64,000 nt of DNA from Lysobacteraceae bacterium NML93-0399 (lineage in GTDB: Bacteria > Pseudomonadota > Gammaproteobacteria > Xanthomonadales > Xanthomonadaceae), in the NCBI GenBank assembly GCA_002307375.1, contig NTJI01000001.1, positions 1,674,001 through 1,738,000 of the forward strand, in the 5' to 3' direction. Under the pieces are notes generated by a model that worked only from the letters and a program-made list of their open reading frames with translations, did no database searches and had not been told where the DNA came from. Shown here piece after piece: positions 27,552-37,046 of the stretch. Made by a program: the position numbers and the translations under genes. Positions within the stretch are counted from its first letter, which is position 1. Each line of letters opens with the position of its first letter.

Positions 27552-28336
27552 ACACCTTGGACAACCCCTACGGCCTGCACATCGAGGTCGACGGCAGCGG
27601 CGCGCCGCTGGTGTTGCTGCACGGCTGGGCGATGCACGGCGGCGTGTTCGCGCCACTGGTCGAACAGCTGCGCGGCCAGCGCACCGTCTATCGCGTCGAC
27701 CTGCCGGGACACGGCGTCAGCCGCGACGCCACGCTGCCGCTGGCGATCGCGCCGGTGGTCGAAGCGCTGGTCGAGGTGCTGCCCGCAGCGCCGTGGGTCG
27801 GCTGGTCGCTCGGCGGATTGTTCGCGCTGCAGGCCGCGTCCGTGCATCCGACACGCGTGCCGGCGCTGGCGATGCTGTGCGCCAGCCCGCGCTTCGTGCG
27901 CGGCGACGGCTGGGCGCACGGTATGTCGGCGGAGATCTTCCGCGACTTCGCCAGTGGCCTGCGCAGCGACTACCGCGGCACGCTCGACCGCTTCATCGCG
28001 CTCGAAGCCTTCGGCTCTGAAGATCCCAAGGGCGAACTGCGCGCGCTGCGGGCGGAGGTGTTCGCACGCGGCGAACCGGCCGCGCACGTGCTCGCCGACG
28101 GGCTGGGGCTGCTGGAAACCTCGGACCTGCGTGGGCATCTGCCCGGTCTTGCGGTGCCGAGCCTGTGGCTGTCGGGCCGGCGCGACCGGCTCGTCGATCC
28201 GCGCGCGATGCAGGCCGCCGCCGCGCTCGCGCCGGGCGCGGTTGCGCACACCGTGGCCCACGCCGGGCATGCGCCGTTCCTCACCCACGCGCAGGCCGTC
28301 GCCGCGCGGCTGCTCGAGTTTCTCCCGACGCCATGA
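27548..28336 (+). CDS. bioH: BioH, pimeloyl-ACP methyl ester esterase
   Basis: Alpha/beta hydrolase that removes the methyl group from pimeloyl-ACP methyl ester, closing the BioC-BioH route to pimeloyl-ACP. The oxyanion region LVLLHGWAMHG, nucleophile elbow VGWSLGG (Ser87), acid in SGRRDRLVDPRAM and His in AHAGHAPFLTH are all present. The 262-residue length fits. It overlaps bioC by four bases. Confidence 0.93.
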   Translation: MNTLDNPYGLHIEVDGSGAPLVLLHGWAMHGGVFAPLVEQLRGQRTVYRVDLPGHGVSRDATLPLAIAPVVEALVEVLPAAPWVGWSLGGLFALQAASVHPTRVPALAMLCASPRFVRGDGWAHGMSAEIFRDFASGLRSDYRGTLDRFIALEAFGSEDPKGELRALRAEVFARGEPAAHVLADGLGLLETSDLRGHLPGLAVPSLWLSGRRDRLVDPRAMQAAAALAPGAVAHTVAHAGHAPFLTHAQAVAARLLEFLPTP

Positions 28337-29235
28337 CTTCGATTTTCGACCCCCGCCAGGTCCGCCGCGCGTTCTCGCGTGCCTCGTCGAGCTATGCCGC
28401 CACGGCGGCGTTGCAGCGCGAGGTGGAAGCGCAGCTGCTCGAGTCGCTCGAGTATCTCGACGATCGCGTGCCGGGTGTGGTGCTCGATGTCGGCAGCGGC
28501 CCGGCGCACGCGGCGCTGGAGATGCATCGGCGCTGGCCGAAATCGCGCGTCATCGCGGTCGATCTCTCGCTCGCGATGCTGCAGGCCGCGCCCGTGCGCA
28601 CGGGCTGGCGCGATCGCCTGGGCCTGCATAAACCCGTCGATCGCGTCTGCGCCGACCTGCGCCTGCTGCCGTTCGCCGACAACAGCGTCGACGTGCTGTT
28701 CTCCAACCTCTGCCTGCAGTGGGTGGACGATCTGCCGGCCGCATTCGCAGGCTTCCGTCGCGTGCTCAAGCCCGACGGCCTGCTGCTGGTGTCGACGTTC
28801 GGGCCGCAGACATTGATCGAACTGCGCGAGTCCTTCGGCGTCGCCGATGCCCAGCCGCACGTCAGCCCGTTCGCGTCGATCGCCGAATTCGGCGATGCGC
28901 TGATGCGTGCGGGTTTCCGCAACCCGGTGCTCGACCGCGACGTCGCCACGCACTGGCACCCGGACATGGCCGCGCTGATGCGCGAGCAGCGTGCGATCGG
29001 TGCGACCAATGCGCTGCGCGCGCGCCGCCGTGCGCTGACCGGGCGTGCGCGCTTCAAGGCCGCAGCCGAGCACTACGAACAGTTCCGCACCCCGCAGGGC
29101 CTGCCGGCGAGCTGGGAATGGATCACCGCGATGGCCTGGTCGCCGCCGCACGGCGCACCGATCCGCGACGGCGGCGAAGAGCTGGCCCGCTTCGACGCCG
29201 GCGCGATTCCGGTGCGCAGACGCGGCCCGGGCTGA
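28333..29235 (+). CDS. bioC: BioC, malonyl-ACP O-methyltransferase
   Basis: SAM-dependent methyltransferase that caps malonyl-ACP so that fatty-acid synthase can build the pimeloyl chain. The N-terminus FDPRQVRRAFSRASSSYA is typical of BioC, followed by the SAM loop VVLDVGSGPAHAALEM, acidic VIAVDLSLAML and VLFSNLCLQWVDDLP. The 300-residue length is about 45 longer than E. coli BioC, with the extra part at the C-terminus, as in other xanthomonads. It ends the operon, which converges on the stressosome genes. Confidence 0.93.
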   Translation: MTSIFDPRQVRRAFSRASSSYAATAALQREVEAQLLESLEYLDDRVPGVVLDVGSGPAHAALEMHRRWPKSRVIAVDLSLAMLQAAPVRTGWRDRLGLHKPVDRVCADLRLLPFADNSVDVLFSNLCLQWVDDLPAAFAGFRRVLKPDGLLLVSTFGPQTLIELRESFGVADAQPHVSPFASIAEFGDALMRAGFRNPVLDRDVATHWHPDMAALMREQRAIGATNALRARRRALTGRARFKAAAEHYEQFRTPQGLPASWEWITAMAWSPPHGAPIRDGGEELARFDAGAIPVRRRGPG

Positions 29236-29265
29236 GTTTCCTGCGCGCCTCGTCGCGGCGGTGAC

Positions 29266-31182
29266 TCAGCGCAGCTGCTGCCGTACCACGCGCAGCAGCG
29301 TGTTGAGGTTGAAGGGCTTGGTCAGCATGTCCATGCCGTCGCCGAGAAAGGCCTGGCGGTTCTGTGCGTTCTCGGCGTAGCCGGTGATGAACAGCACGCG
29401 GATGCCGGGTTGCTGCTCGCGCGCGCGGTCGGCGAGTTGACGGCCGTCGAGGCCGGGCAATCCGACATCGGTGAGCAGCAGATCGAACCCGCGCTCGGCC
29501 AGCGCCGCGAGCGCTGCGTCGCTCTCGGCGCAGGCGACGACGTCGTAGCCGGCATCGACCAGCACTTCCAGCGCCATCGCGCGGACCGAGTCGTTGTCGT
29601 CGACCAGCAGAATGCGCTCGGCGCCGCCGGCGGCCGCAGGCTCGGCGACCGTCGCGACATCGCGCTGCGCGTCGCCGCGCGGCATCAGCAGTTCGATGGT
29701 CGTGCCCTTGCCCTCGACGCTGTGCACGCGTGCGGTGCCGCCGCTCTGGCGGGCGAAGCCGTAGGTCATCGAGAGTCCCAGGCCCGTGCCCTCGCCGATC
29801 GGCTTGGTGGTGAAGAACGGTTCGAACACCTTGTGCGCGATTTCGGCCGGGATACCGGGCCCGTCGTCGGTCACGCACAGGCTCACGTAATCGCCGGCTA
29901 CCAGATCCCCCGATTCGGGCAGCGACACCGGCCTGGCCGAGACCACGATGTGGCCGGCGCCCTTGAGCGCATCACGGGCGTTGATGACCAGGTTGAGCAG
30001 CACGTTGTCGAGCTGGTTGGGGTCGGCTACCACGCACAGCGCATCGTCGGGCAGGTCGAACGACAGGCGGATGTTCTCGCCGGTGGACTGCGCGAACAGG
30101 TCGGCGAGACTGCGCGCGCGGGCGCCGATGTCGAACGAGAGCGTGTCGAGCGACTGCTTGCGGGCGAAGGCGAGCATGCGCTGGGTGAGCGCGGCGGCGC
30201 GCATGGCCGAATTGAGGCCCAGTTCGACGTAGCGCGGGATGCGGTCGAGCCGCTCGCGCTCGAGCGAAGTGTTGATCATGTCCAGCGCACCGATGATGCC
30301 GGTGAGCATGTTGTTGAAGTCGTGCGCGATGCCGCCGGTGAGCTTGCCCAGCGAATCCATCTTCAGCGCCTGCTGCAGTTCGATCTCGGTCCGCTGGCGT
30401 TCGGCGATCTGCAGGGCCAGTTCGCTGGTGGCCGAGTCGAGCTGGATGCGGTGCGCCTCGTCGCGCGCGTGCTGTTCGGTCTGGTCCTCGACGTACAGCA
30501 GGCCGACGCCCGGTTCCTTGTACGGCGTGACGCGCCATTCGGTGACGCGCGGGCCGCTGCCCGTCTGCAGGGTGAACACGCCCCGCCAGCTGCTGTGCTG
30601 GTGCAGCGCCTGCTGCAGCGCGCTGGTGGACTGGCTGTCGAACAGGGCCGACAGGGTCTCAACGCCGGCTTCGGCCAGGAGTTTCCGGAAGGCCGGATTG
30701 GCATCGTGCACGGCAAGATCGTCGGCGACGGCCGCGATCGGCGCGCCGATGTTTTCGAAGATCTCGCGAAAGCGCAGTTCGCTGCTGTGCAGGGCCTCTT
30801 CGGTGCGGCGCACTCGCAGCAGCGTGCGCAGTGTCGCCAGCAGCACGTCATGATCGATCGGATGGATCAGATAGGCGTCCGCGCCGGCGTCCAGGCCGGT
30901 GATCAGGTCGCCGGTCTGGATGGCCGCCGCCGAGACGTGCACCACCGGCAGCAAGGCGGTCTGCGGCGACGCCCGCAAGCTGCGCACCACATCGAAGCCG
31001 CTCATGTCCGGCAGGTTCACGTCCAGCACCAGCGCGTCGTATGCGCCCTGCGCCAGGCGCGCCAGGCCGTCGCTGCCGGTGCCGGCCTCGTCGACGGCGT
31101 AGCCGTAGCGTTCGAGCACGCGGCGCACGGAATACCGCGTAGTGACGTTGTCGTCGACCACGAGAATGCTAGCTGGCGTCAT
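29266..31182 (-). CDS. Hybrid receiver-PAS-histidine kinase-receiver protein
   Basis: Last gene of the stressosome operon. Residues 1-125 form a receiver with Asp54 ([15 protein letters not shown]). About 130-240 is a PAS-like domain and 265-280 a short helical linker. HisKA follows with His287 in [20 protein letters not shown], then the ATPase ([34 protein letters not shown]), then a second receiver around 515-638 with Asp572 ([13 protein letters not shown]). There are no membrane helices and no DNA-binding domain. It overlaps the preceding kinase gene by 14 bases. It is the likely output or relay of the module. Confidence 0.92.
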   Translation of the reverse strand: MTPASILVVDDNVTTRYSVRRVLERYGYAVDEAGTGSDGLARLAQGAYDALVLDVNLPDMSGFDVVRSLRASPQTALLPVVHVSAAAIQTGDLITGLDAGADAYLIHPIDHDVLLATLRTLLRVRRTEEALHSSELRFREIFENIGAPIAAVADDLAVHDANPAFRKLLAEAGVETLSALFDSQSTSALQQALHQHSSWRGVFTLQTGSGPRVTEWRVTPYKEPGVGLLYVEDQTEQHARDEAHRIQLDSATSELALQIAERQRTEIELQQALKMDSLGKLTGGIAHDFNNMLTGIIGALDMINTSLERERLDRIPRYVELGLNSAMRAAALTQRMLAFARKQSLDTLSFDIGARARSLADLFAQSTGENIRLSFDLPDDALCVVADPNQLDNVLLNLVINARDALKGAGHIVVSARPVSLPESGDLVAGDYVSLCVTDDGPGIPAEIAHKVFEPFFTTKPIGEGTGLGLSMTYGFARQSGGTARVHSVEGKGTTIELLMPRGDAQRDVATVAEPAAAGGAERILLVDDNDSVRAMALEVLVDAGYDVVACAESDAALAALAERGFDLLLTDVGLPGLDGRQLADRAREQQPGIRVLFITGYAENAQNRQAFLGDGMDMLTKPFNLNTLLRVVRQQLR

Positions 31183-32035
31183 CGGACTCCACCTGCTCGA
31201 GTTTGATCGGAAGAATGACGTGGAACTCCGACCCTGCGCCGACGGTGCTCTGCACGCCCACCGTGCCGCCGAGCAGTTCGGCGAAGCGCCGGCACAGCGC
31301 CAGACCCAGACCGGTTCCGCGCACGCGTTTCTGGATCGGCGAATCGACCTGCACGAAGTCCTCGAACAGCGCGCCGAGCATGTGTTCGGGAATGCCGATG
31401 CCGGTGTCGCGGACGGAGAAGCGGATGTGATCGTCGCCCTCGGGGCGCGCCGACACCACCACGTGCCCTCCGGGCGTGAACTTGAGCGCGTTGGAGATGA
31501 AGTTGCGCAGGATCTGCGCGAGCTTCTTGTCGTCGGTGTAGAGCATCGGCAGTAAGGGCGGCGCTTCGAAGCGCAGGTCCACGCTGCCTTCGCCCTCGAT
31601 CAGCGGGCGGAACATGCCGCGCAGCGCGGCGAACAGGTCCATCAGGTCGAACCAGGCCGGCGAGATGGAAATGCGCCCGGCCTCGATCTTGGCCAGGTCC
31701 AGCAGGTCGTCGACCATGTCGCGCAGCTCGATGGCCCCGGCGCTGATGAAGCGCACCTGCTTGAGCTGCTCGTCGTTGAGCGGGCCGTCCATGCCGTCCT
31801 CGAGCAGGCGCGTCATGCTGAGAATCGAGCCCAGCGGTGTCCTGAACTCGTGGCTCATGTAGGACAGGAACCGGCTCTTGAGCTCGGAGACCTCGCGCAG
31901 CTGTTCGGCCTGCTGATCCAGTTCGCCGTACAGCGCCAGCACGCCCTGGTTGGTCTCTTCGAGTTCCGCGCGCAGCGCCGCGTTCTCGTCGCGCTGGCGC
32001 TGCAGTTCTTCTTCCAGTGTCGATTGTCCGCTCAT
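31169..32035 (-). CDS. Soluble histidine kinase of the stressosome module
   Basis: A 288-residue kinase. Residues about 5-55 are a coiled coil (EEELQRQRDENAALRAELEE), directly followed by HisKA with His62 (LSYMSHEFRTPLGSILSMTR) and an ATPase domain with LRNFISNALKFTPGG, VRDTGIGIPEHMLG and GTGLGLALCRRFAELLGG. There is no sensor domain of its own, which fits control by the upstream RsbT/phosphatase proteins. I start at the ATG at 32035, which overlaps the phosphatase gene stop by four bases. Confidence 0.92.
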   Translation of the reverse strand: MSGQSTLEEELQRQRDENAALRAELEETNQGVLALYGELDQQAEQLREVSELKSRFLSYMSHEFRTPLGSILSMTRLLEDGMDGPLNDEQLKQVRFISAGAIELRDMVDDLLDLAKIEAGRISISPAWFDLMDLFAALRGMFRPLIEGEGSVDLRFEAPPLLPMLYTDDKKLAQILRNFISNALKFTPGGHVVVSARPEGDDHIRFSVRDTGIGIPEHMLGALFEDFVQVDSPIQKRVRGTGLGLALCRRFAELLGGTVGVQSTVGAGSEFHVILPIKLEQVESDDAS

Positions 32036-33045
32036 GCGCGATCCTCCAGTCGCAGCGCGACGATGCCGGTGTCGTCGCGTCCCCGGTCGAAATCGCGGTG
32101 CAGCACCGCCGTCACCAGCGCGGGGTGACGGTGGAGCAGTCCTTCGTAGCGGGCCATGTTCCAGCGAGATTGCAGGCCGTCGGTATGCATCAGCAACAGA
32201 CTGCCGCTGCGGACCTCGAAACGGAACGGCGGCGCCTGGCGGAAATTGGAGCCGACGATGCCCGGATGCGACGGCAGCTGGCGGGATGTCGCGCCTGCCA
32301 GCACCGTGGCGGCGATGTTGCCGGCGCCTGCGAATTCGGCCTGGCCGGTGACGGTGTCCACGCAGCACACGGCCGCCGCGCCGCCGCGCGTGCGCGACAT
32401 GCGCGCATGCATGCGCGCGAGCAATGCGTCGGCAGGCAGCCCGGGATGTTCGTGGACGACCGACAGCCCCAGCTCGGCGGCCTCGCTGGCCTGGGGGCCG
32501 TGACCGAGACCGTCGAGCATCGCGACGATCCGCCGCGTGCCGTCCCAGTGGATGCTCCAGCCATCGCCGCAGACCGTTTCGTGTCGCATCGCCACCCGCA
32601 GCCCGCCGTAGCCGAGGTCGCGACCGGACGTGCCGGCGGCGTGGATGCGCGAGAGCACGATCGTGCCGGCATCGTCCGACCAGGTTTCCAGCACCGTCGA
32701 CTGGCGCTGGATCGCGCCCAGGCCCTGGCCCTGGCTGCCCGCGGTCGAATAGCCGTCGGGCAGGCACTGCGCCAGCGAGAATCCGGGCCCGCGATCGACC
32801 GCGCAGATTTCCACGCCCTGGCCGTCCGCACCCTGGACCAGCGACAGCAGGACCCGGCCGCCGCGTCCATGGCGCAGCACGTTGGTGGCGATCTCGGTCG
32901 CGGCCAGACCCACGCGGCCCGCATCGAGCGCGTCGAAGCCCGCGATCGATGCGAGGGACAGGGCCTCGCGGCGTACCTGGCCGACCTGGGTGACCTCGTC
33001 GACGGCGACGACCCGGGTGGCGAGTCCCGAGAAGCTCAGGCCCAT
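32032..33045 (-). CDS. RsbX-like protein: HATPase plus SpoIIE-type PP2C phosphatase
   Basis: A 337-residue two-domain regulator. Residues about 1-130 form a GHKL ATPase of the anti-sigma kinase type (VGLAATEIATNVLRHGRGG, AVDRGPGF, GQGLGAIQRQS). Residues about 140-335 form a SpoIIE/PP2C phosphatase with metal-binding acids in MLDGLGHGPQASEAAELG, LLLMHTDGLQ and DDTGIVAL. In known stressosome operons this place is taken by RsbX, which dephosphorylates RsbR and RsbS and resets the complex. Bacillus RsbX lacks the ATPase domain, so this is a fused form. It overlaps the RsbT gene by ten bases. Confidence 0.9.
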   Translation of the reverse strand: MGLSFSGLATRVVAVDEVTQVGQVRREALSLASIAGFDALDAGRVGLAATEIATNVLRHGRGGRVLLSLVQGADGQGVEICAVDRGPGFSLAQCLPDGYSTAGSQGQGLGAIQRQSTVLETWSDDAGTIVLSRIHAAGTSGRDLGYGGLRVAMRHETVCGDGWSIHWDGTRRIVAMLDGLGHGPQASEAAELGLSVVHEHPGLPADALLARMHARMSRTRGGAAAVCCVDTVTGQAEFAGAGNIAATVLAGATSRQLPSHPGIVGSNFRQAPPFRFEVRSGSLLLMHTDGLQSRWNMARYEGLLHRHPALVTAVLHRDFDRGRDDTGIVALRLEDRA

Positions 33046-33434
33046 TTGGTGATCGTCACCCGGGTGCCACGGCCCGGCGCGCTGTCGAGGTCGAACACGT
33101 CCACCAGCCTGCGCGAGCCCGACAGGCCCAGGCCCATGCCCTTGCCCGATGTCCAGCCGTCGGTGAGCGCCTGTTCGATGTCGGGAATGCCCGGACCGTC
33201 GTCGGCGAATTCCAGGCGCACGCCCTTGCGCGCGCCGTCCTGCACCGCCTCCCAGCGCATGTGACCGCCACCGCCGTACACCACGGCGTTGCGGGCCAGT
33301 TCGCTGGCGGCAGTGATGAGCTTGGTCTGGTCGACCAGGCGCAGGCCACAGCCCACGGCGGCCTGACGCGCGGCCTGACGCGCCAGCACGACGTCCTGTT
33401 CCGAACGGATCGGAATCTGGCCGGTGGCCGTCAT
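33036..33434 (-). CDS. rsbT: RsbT-like serine/threonine kinase
   Basis: A 132-residue single-domain GHKL kinase. In Bacillus, RsbT phosphorylates RsbR and RsbS and then leaves the stressosome to activate its partner. Features are SEQDVVLARQAARQAAVGCG, ITAASELARNAVVYGGGG (N box), FADDGPGIPDIEQALTDGW and GMGLGLSGSRRLVDVFDL (G2). The order RsbR-S-T supports the assignment over a general anti-sigma factor. Its start overlaps the RsbS stop (ATGA). Confidence 0.92.
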   Translation of the reverse strand: MTATGQIPIRSEQDVVLARQAARQAAVGCGLRLVDQTKLITAASELARNAVVYGGGGHMRWEAVQDGARKGVRLEFADDGPGIPDIEQALTDGWTSGKGMGLGLSGSRRLVDVFDLDSAPGRGTRVTITKWA

Positions 33435-33796
33435 GGACGGGTGTCGTCGATGTGCTGGATCAGTCGCATGCCGCGCTCGACGTTCAGCGCCGTGCGCACG
33501 CCGGGCAGTGTCAGGCCGAGCTCGACCAGGGTGATCGCCACGGCCGGCTGCATGCCCACCACCACCGTGCGCGCATCCATGATGCTGGCCTGGGCGGAGA
33601 TCGTGGCGATCATCCGCCCGATGAACGAATCGACGATGTCGAGCGCGGAAATCTCGATGAGCACGCCGCGCGCGGACGTGACGCGGATGCGCTCGGCCAG
33701 ATCGTCCTGCAGGGTCATCGCCAGCTGGTCGTGCATGTCGACCTGGATGGTGACGAGCAGGATGTCACCCATCTGCAGGATCGGGATCCGCTCCAT
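33431..33796 (-). CDS. rsbS: RsbS-like STAS scaffold protein
   Basis: A 121-residue single STAS domain, the core scaffold of the stressosome with RsbR. The conserved phosphorylation loop ISALDIVDSFIGRMI places the target Ser at residue 57 (Ser59 in Bacillus RsbS). The second half has VVVGMQPAVAITLVELGLTL, as in true RsbS proteins. One base separates its start from the RsbR stop. Confidence 0.92.
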   Translation of the reverse strand: MERIPILQMGDILLVTIQVDMHDQLAMTLQDDLAERIRVTSARGVLIEISALDIVDSFIGRMIATISAQASIMDARTVVVGMQPAVAITLVELGLTLPGVRTALNVERGMRLIQHIDDTRP

Positions 33797-33797
33797 C

Positions 33798-34649
33798 TCA
33801 GTCCGCCCGGGTCACGATCTGGCCGGTGCGCCTGAGCGCGAGCGCCAGCGCATCGGCCAGGTTGGCCTTGGTCACGATGCCCTGCAGATCCAGCCCCAGG
33901 TGGACGATGGTCTGGGCGATCTGCGGACGCACGCCGCTGATGATCGCGTCGGCGCCCATCAGGCGGATCGCCGTCACTGTCTTGAGCAGGTGCTGGGCGA
34001 CGAGCGTGTCGACCGTCGGCACGCCGGTGATGTCGATGATCGCGATTTCCGACCCGGTCTCCACGATCCGCTGCAGCAGCGACTCCATGACCACCTGGGT
34101 GCGCTGCGAATCGAGCGTGCCGATCATCGGCAGCGCCAGCACGCCGTCCCAGAGCTTCACCACCGGCGTCGACAGCTCCAGCATTTCCTCCTGCTGGCGC
34201 CGGATCACGTCCTCGCGGGTCTGCTGGTAGGCCTTGACGGTGTGCAGGCCCAGCGTGTCGAGCAGCTCGGACACCACCCACAGCTCCTTCGCCAGTTGCT
34301 GCGGCGCATCGGCGTAGGTGACCTGCAGCTGCTCGAACAGTGGCCGCTTGAGCGAGAAGATCAGGTTGGCCGTCTCGGACGAGCTGAAACCCCGCTGGAC
34401 GCGGTCGCGGGAGAAGTCTTCGAGGAAATTGCGCGTGTCGGCCCATTCGCGCGCCTGCAGGTTGCCTGCGTCGGCCGTGCTCATCGCACCGAGCAGCAGG
34501 TTCCAGAACTCGCGCACCTGCGGGGACAGCTCGCGCATCGAGGTCCGGCTGTCCTGGGTTTCGGCGGTCAGATTGGCCAGCCAGCCATCGATGATGGCGT
34601 CCTGCCGGTTGCGGATCGTGTCGAGCGTCTGCGGGTTCAGGGCGGGCAT
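33798..34649 (-). CDS. rsbR: RsbR-like stressosome sensor protein
   Basis: A 283-residue protein. Residues 1-150 are an all-alpha sensor region with no cofactor motif that I can recognise, followed by a linker helix and a C-terminal STAS domain (about 160-275). The two regulatory threonines of RsbR are in place: Thr215 in ITGVPTVDTLVAQHLL and Thr247 in SGVRPQIAQTIVHLGL, which RsbT would phosphorylate. First gene of the six-gene operon. What it senses is unknown. Confidence 0.92.
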   Translation of the reverse strand: MPALNPQTLDTIRNRQDAIIDGWLANLTAETQDSRTSMRELSPQVREFWNLLLGAMSTADAGNLQAREWADTRNFLEDFSRDRVQRGFSSSETANLIFSLKRPLFEQLQVTYADAPQQLAKELWVVSELLDTLGLHTVKAYQQTREDVIRRQQEEMLELSTPVVKLWDGVLALPMIGTLDSQRTQVVMESLLQRIVETGSEIAIIDITGVPTVDTLVAQHLLKTVTAIRLMGADAIISGVRPQIAQTIVHLGLDLQGIVTKANLADALALALRRTGQIVTRAD

Positions 34650-34945
34650 GCGGATTTCCTGCTGTCGGGAGGCGGGGCGCTGCGCGCGCAGGCCGCCGGA
34701 AGAGCGAAAGCGTAGCGGAAATCGTGGCGCCGGTCGGGCGCGTTATCGCGGGTTTACAGCGGCGCTGGCGGCCGCGTGAGGTGCGCGTGAAAAAGCGTGG
34801 TCGACACGGCGTTTTTCGAACGCGCGAGATCCGGCCGGACGCAGCAACTGCGCCGCCGACGCGAGCCGGCGGCGCCCGCACGTCCGCATGCCGGCCGGCG
34901 CGAGCCGCCGGCACAAACGCGCGTGTGGCGCGTCTCAGGAGGGCG
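34650..34945. promoter_or_regulatory. Upstream region of the stressosome operon
   Basis: About 300 bases without a gene, between rsbR and the TonB pseudogene. The minus-strand promoter of the operon must lie here or just inside it. I cannot point to a convincing -35/-10 pair or sigma-54 site. Nothing else is visible. Confidence 0.35.
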
Positions 34946-35550
34946 TCAGAGCGCGACCTGCAACGACACGAACGCCGTCCGGCCTGCCGACGGCGAGAAC
35001 ATCGGCTGGGCGACGTCCTGGAAGAAACTGTCGTACCAGGCGTAGACGTACTCGCGACCGGTGACGTTGCGCAGCTGCACGTCCACGCCCACGCGGGGCT
35101 GATGCGGTACTTCGCACTGAGGTCGACGACAGAGAAGCCGCCGAACTTGTCGGTCACGTTGCGCTCTTCGAGGTAGTAGTCGCCCTGCGCGCGGCCCTGC
35201 AGTCCGAACTGCAGGGCGTCGCTGGCGCGGTAGTCGAGGCCGATGTTGCTGATGCTGCGCGGCGTGGCGGCCACCTCGTTGCCCTCGATCGACACGCCCG
35301 GCGCGCGCCCGTCGCGCTCGATCTTCGCTTCCTGGTAGGCATGCGAGGCCCACAGCGTCCACTTCTCGCCGATCTGCGCGTCGATCTGCGCGTCCACGCC
35401 GCGGCGGCGGGTCTTGCCCAGCACCACGGTCGTGCCGGTGGCAGGCATGTTGGACACCTCGTTCTCCGCGTCCTGCTGCCACACCGCCAGGCGGGCCTGG
35501 CTGCCGGCGAACGGGGGCAGACTCGCGCCTTGATTCCGCCCGATAGCCAC
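34946..35550 (-). pseudogene. Remnant of a TonB-dependent receptor, truncated and frameshifted
   Basis: Only the last roughly 200 residues of an outer-membrane TonB-dependent receptor remain. One frame reads RLAVWQQDAENEVSNMPATG, TRRRGVDAQIDAQIGEKWTL, SISNIGLDYRASDALQFGLQ and KFGGFSVVDLSAKYRISP. Near 35095 the match moves to another frame, which gives VGVDVQLRNVTGREYVYAWY and ends AFVSLQVAL, the usual aromatic/Leu beta-strand terminus of such barrels. The plug domain and most of the barrel are absent, and no start or signal peptide is seen. Substrate unknown, perhaps a siderophore. Confidence 0.85.
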
Positions 35551-35634
35551 GCGCGGCGATCGGGCAAGGGTTCCCGAGACCGGCCGTTCAAGCGCGCCGC
35601 GTTATGCTGCAATGCAGCAACCAGGGCCGCGTCC

Positions 35635-36318
35635 ATGTCTCCCGTTTCTCCCCCCGATCGTGTCGGCGCTGCCGACGCACGCGAAGCCGCGGCCGCGGTG
35701 GCCGTCGCTGCGCCCGCGCCTGCGTCCACCCGGCACACCGTCGTCGAAGACGTCCAGGGCCTGGTGCTCGCGAGTCTCGTCGGTGCGCTGGGCATGTCGA
35801 TCCTCGCCAGCGGCGGGCTGCTGGTCGGCGGCATCGCCGGGGTGTCGCTGCTGGTGCATTACGCGACCGGCTGGCATTTCGGCGTGCTGTTCGTGCTGAT
35901 CAACCTGCCGTTCTATTGGATTGCCGTGCGGCGCATGGGCTGGGAATTCACCCTCAAGACCTTTCTCGCCGTGGGGGTCACCGGCTTCGTGGCCGATGCG
36001 ATTCCGCGCTGGGTGCACTTCGACACGATGACGCCGCTGTTCGCGGCGGTCTTCGGCGGCGCCCTGGTCGGCATGGGGATCCTGTCGTTCATCCGCCACC
36101 GGGCGAGCCTGGGCGGGGTGGGCATCGTCGTGGTGTGGCTGCAGCGCAGCCGCGGCTGGAGCGCGGGAAAACTGCAGCTGGGGTTCGATGCGGCGCTGAT
36201 GCTCGTCGCGCTGGCGGTCGTGCCGCCGGTGCAGGTGCTCTATTCGGCGCTCGGCGTGCTGGTGCTCAACCTGGTGCTGCTGTTCAACCACCGACCGGGT
36301 CGGTACATGGGCGCCTGA
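35635..36318 (+). CDS. YitT family membrane protein
   Basis: A 227-residue membrane protein of the YitT/DUF161 family, whose role is unknown. After a 45-residue Ala-rich cytoplasmic start come five to six helices. Family features are GLVLASLVGALGMSILASGG, GGIAGVSLLVHYATGWHFGV, LINLPFYWIAVRRMGWEF and SLGGVGIVVVWLQRSRGWSAG. The ATG at 35635 is preferred to the longer upstream frame, which would read through the TonB remnant. Confidence 0.88.
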   Translation: MSPVSPPDRVGAADAREAAAAVAVAAPAPASTRHTVVEDVQGLVLASLVGALGMSILASGGLLVGGIAGVSLLVHYATGWHFGVLFVLINLPFYWIAVRRMGWEFTLKTFLAVGVTGFVADAIPRWVHFDTMTPLFAAVFGGALVGMGILSFIRHRASLGGVGIVVVWLQRSRGWSAGKLQLGFDAALMLVALAVVPPVQVLYSALGVLVLNLVLLFNHRPGRYMGA

Positions 36319-36431
36319 ACACCTGGCCCGGGCCCGACACTGCGCACGCCGCGAGAGGCGCTTTCACGCCGAGCATTCAGGCGTCGCGACCTAGACTCCC
36401 GCTCTGCCGCAGCCCACGGAGTGCCAACGCG

Positions 36432-37046
36432 ATGCGCCGGATCCTCGCCACGTCTGTGCTGCTCGTCGCCTTCGCCACGCCGGGCCTAGCGTCGGCCCAG
36501 CATTACGAGATCGACCTGTCGCAGATCGACGCGGCCCAGGTGCTGTCGAGCGGCAGCGACGTGCTGCGGCGCGCGTCGCCGTCCTCGATCGATGCCCTGT
36601 TCCAGGCCGTGCTCGCCGCCTCGCGCGAGCCGGCCGAGGCGCGCGCGCTGTGTGCGCTGTTCGAACCCGATGCACGCCGCGATCTCGCCGCCTTCCAGCG
36701 CACTGTCGACACGCTGGGCCCGGCAAGCCGCAACCGTTTCGCCAACGCCTTCGCCAACGTCGCCATCAGCGGGCTGCAGGGCCAGCCGCAGCCCTACGAT
36801 CCGGCAGCCGCGCAGCAGGCGCTGCGCGCCGCCGCCGTCACCGCGACCCTGCTCCACGACGGTTTCATGCTGGGCTTGACCGCGAACGGCACCGACGATG
36901 CGAGCCGGCAGGCGCGCTGCCGGGCGTTCACGCAGATGGTCGACGTGCTCAAGGACCAACCGCAGCCGCAGCGGGTCATGGCCACGCGCTGGCTGCTCAA
37001 CGAAGGCCTGACCCTGGTCGCCGATGCTCAAGCGCCTGCGGGCTGA
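36432..37046 (+). CDS. Exported protein of unknown function
   Basis: A 204-residue product with a clean Sec signal peptide (RRILATSVLLVAFATPGLASAQ, cleaved near residue 23). The mature part is mostly helical, with single Cys residues in ALCALFEPDARRD and ARCRAFTQMVD that could pair. I know no family for it. It lies downstream of the YitT gene by about 110 bases and is followed by a 180-base gap. Confidence 0.75.
   Translation: MRRILATSVLLVAFATPGLASAQHYEIDLSQIDAAQVLSSGSDVLRRASPSSIDALFQAVLAASREPAEARALCALFEPDARRDLAAFQRTVDTLGPASRNRFANAFANVAISGLQGQPQPYDPAAAQQALRAAAVTATLLHDGFMLGLTANGTDDASRQARCRAFTQMVDVLKDQPQPQRVMATRWLLNEGLTLVADAQAPAG

Noticed and set aside
33036..33434. Anti-sigma factor (RsbW) instead of RsbT
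   Set aside because: The R-S-T order with direct overlaps, and the absence of a sigma factor gene, favour RsbT.
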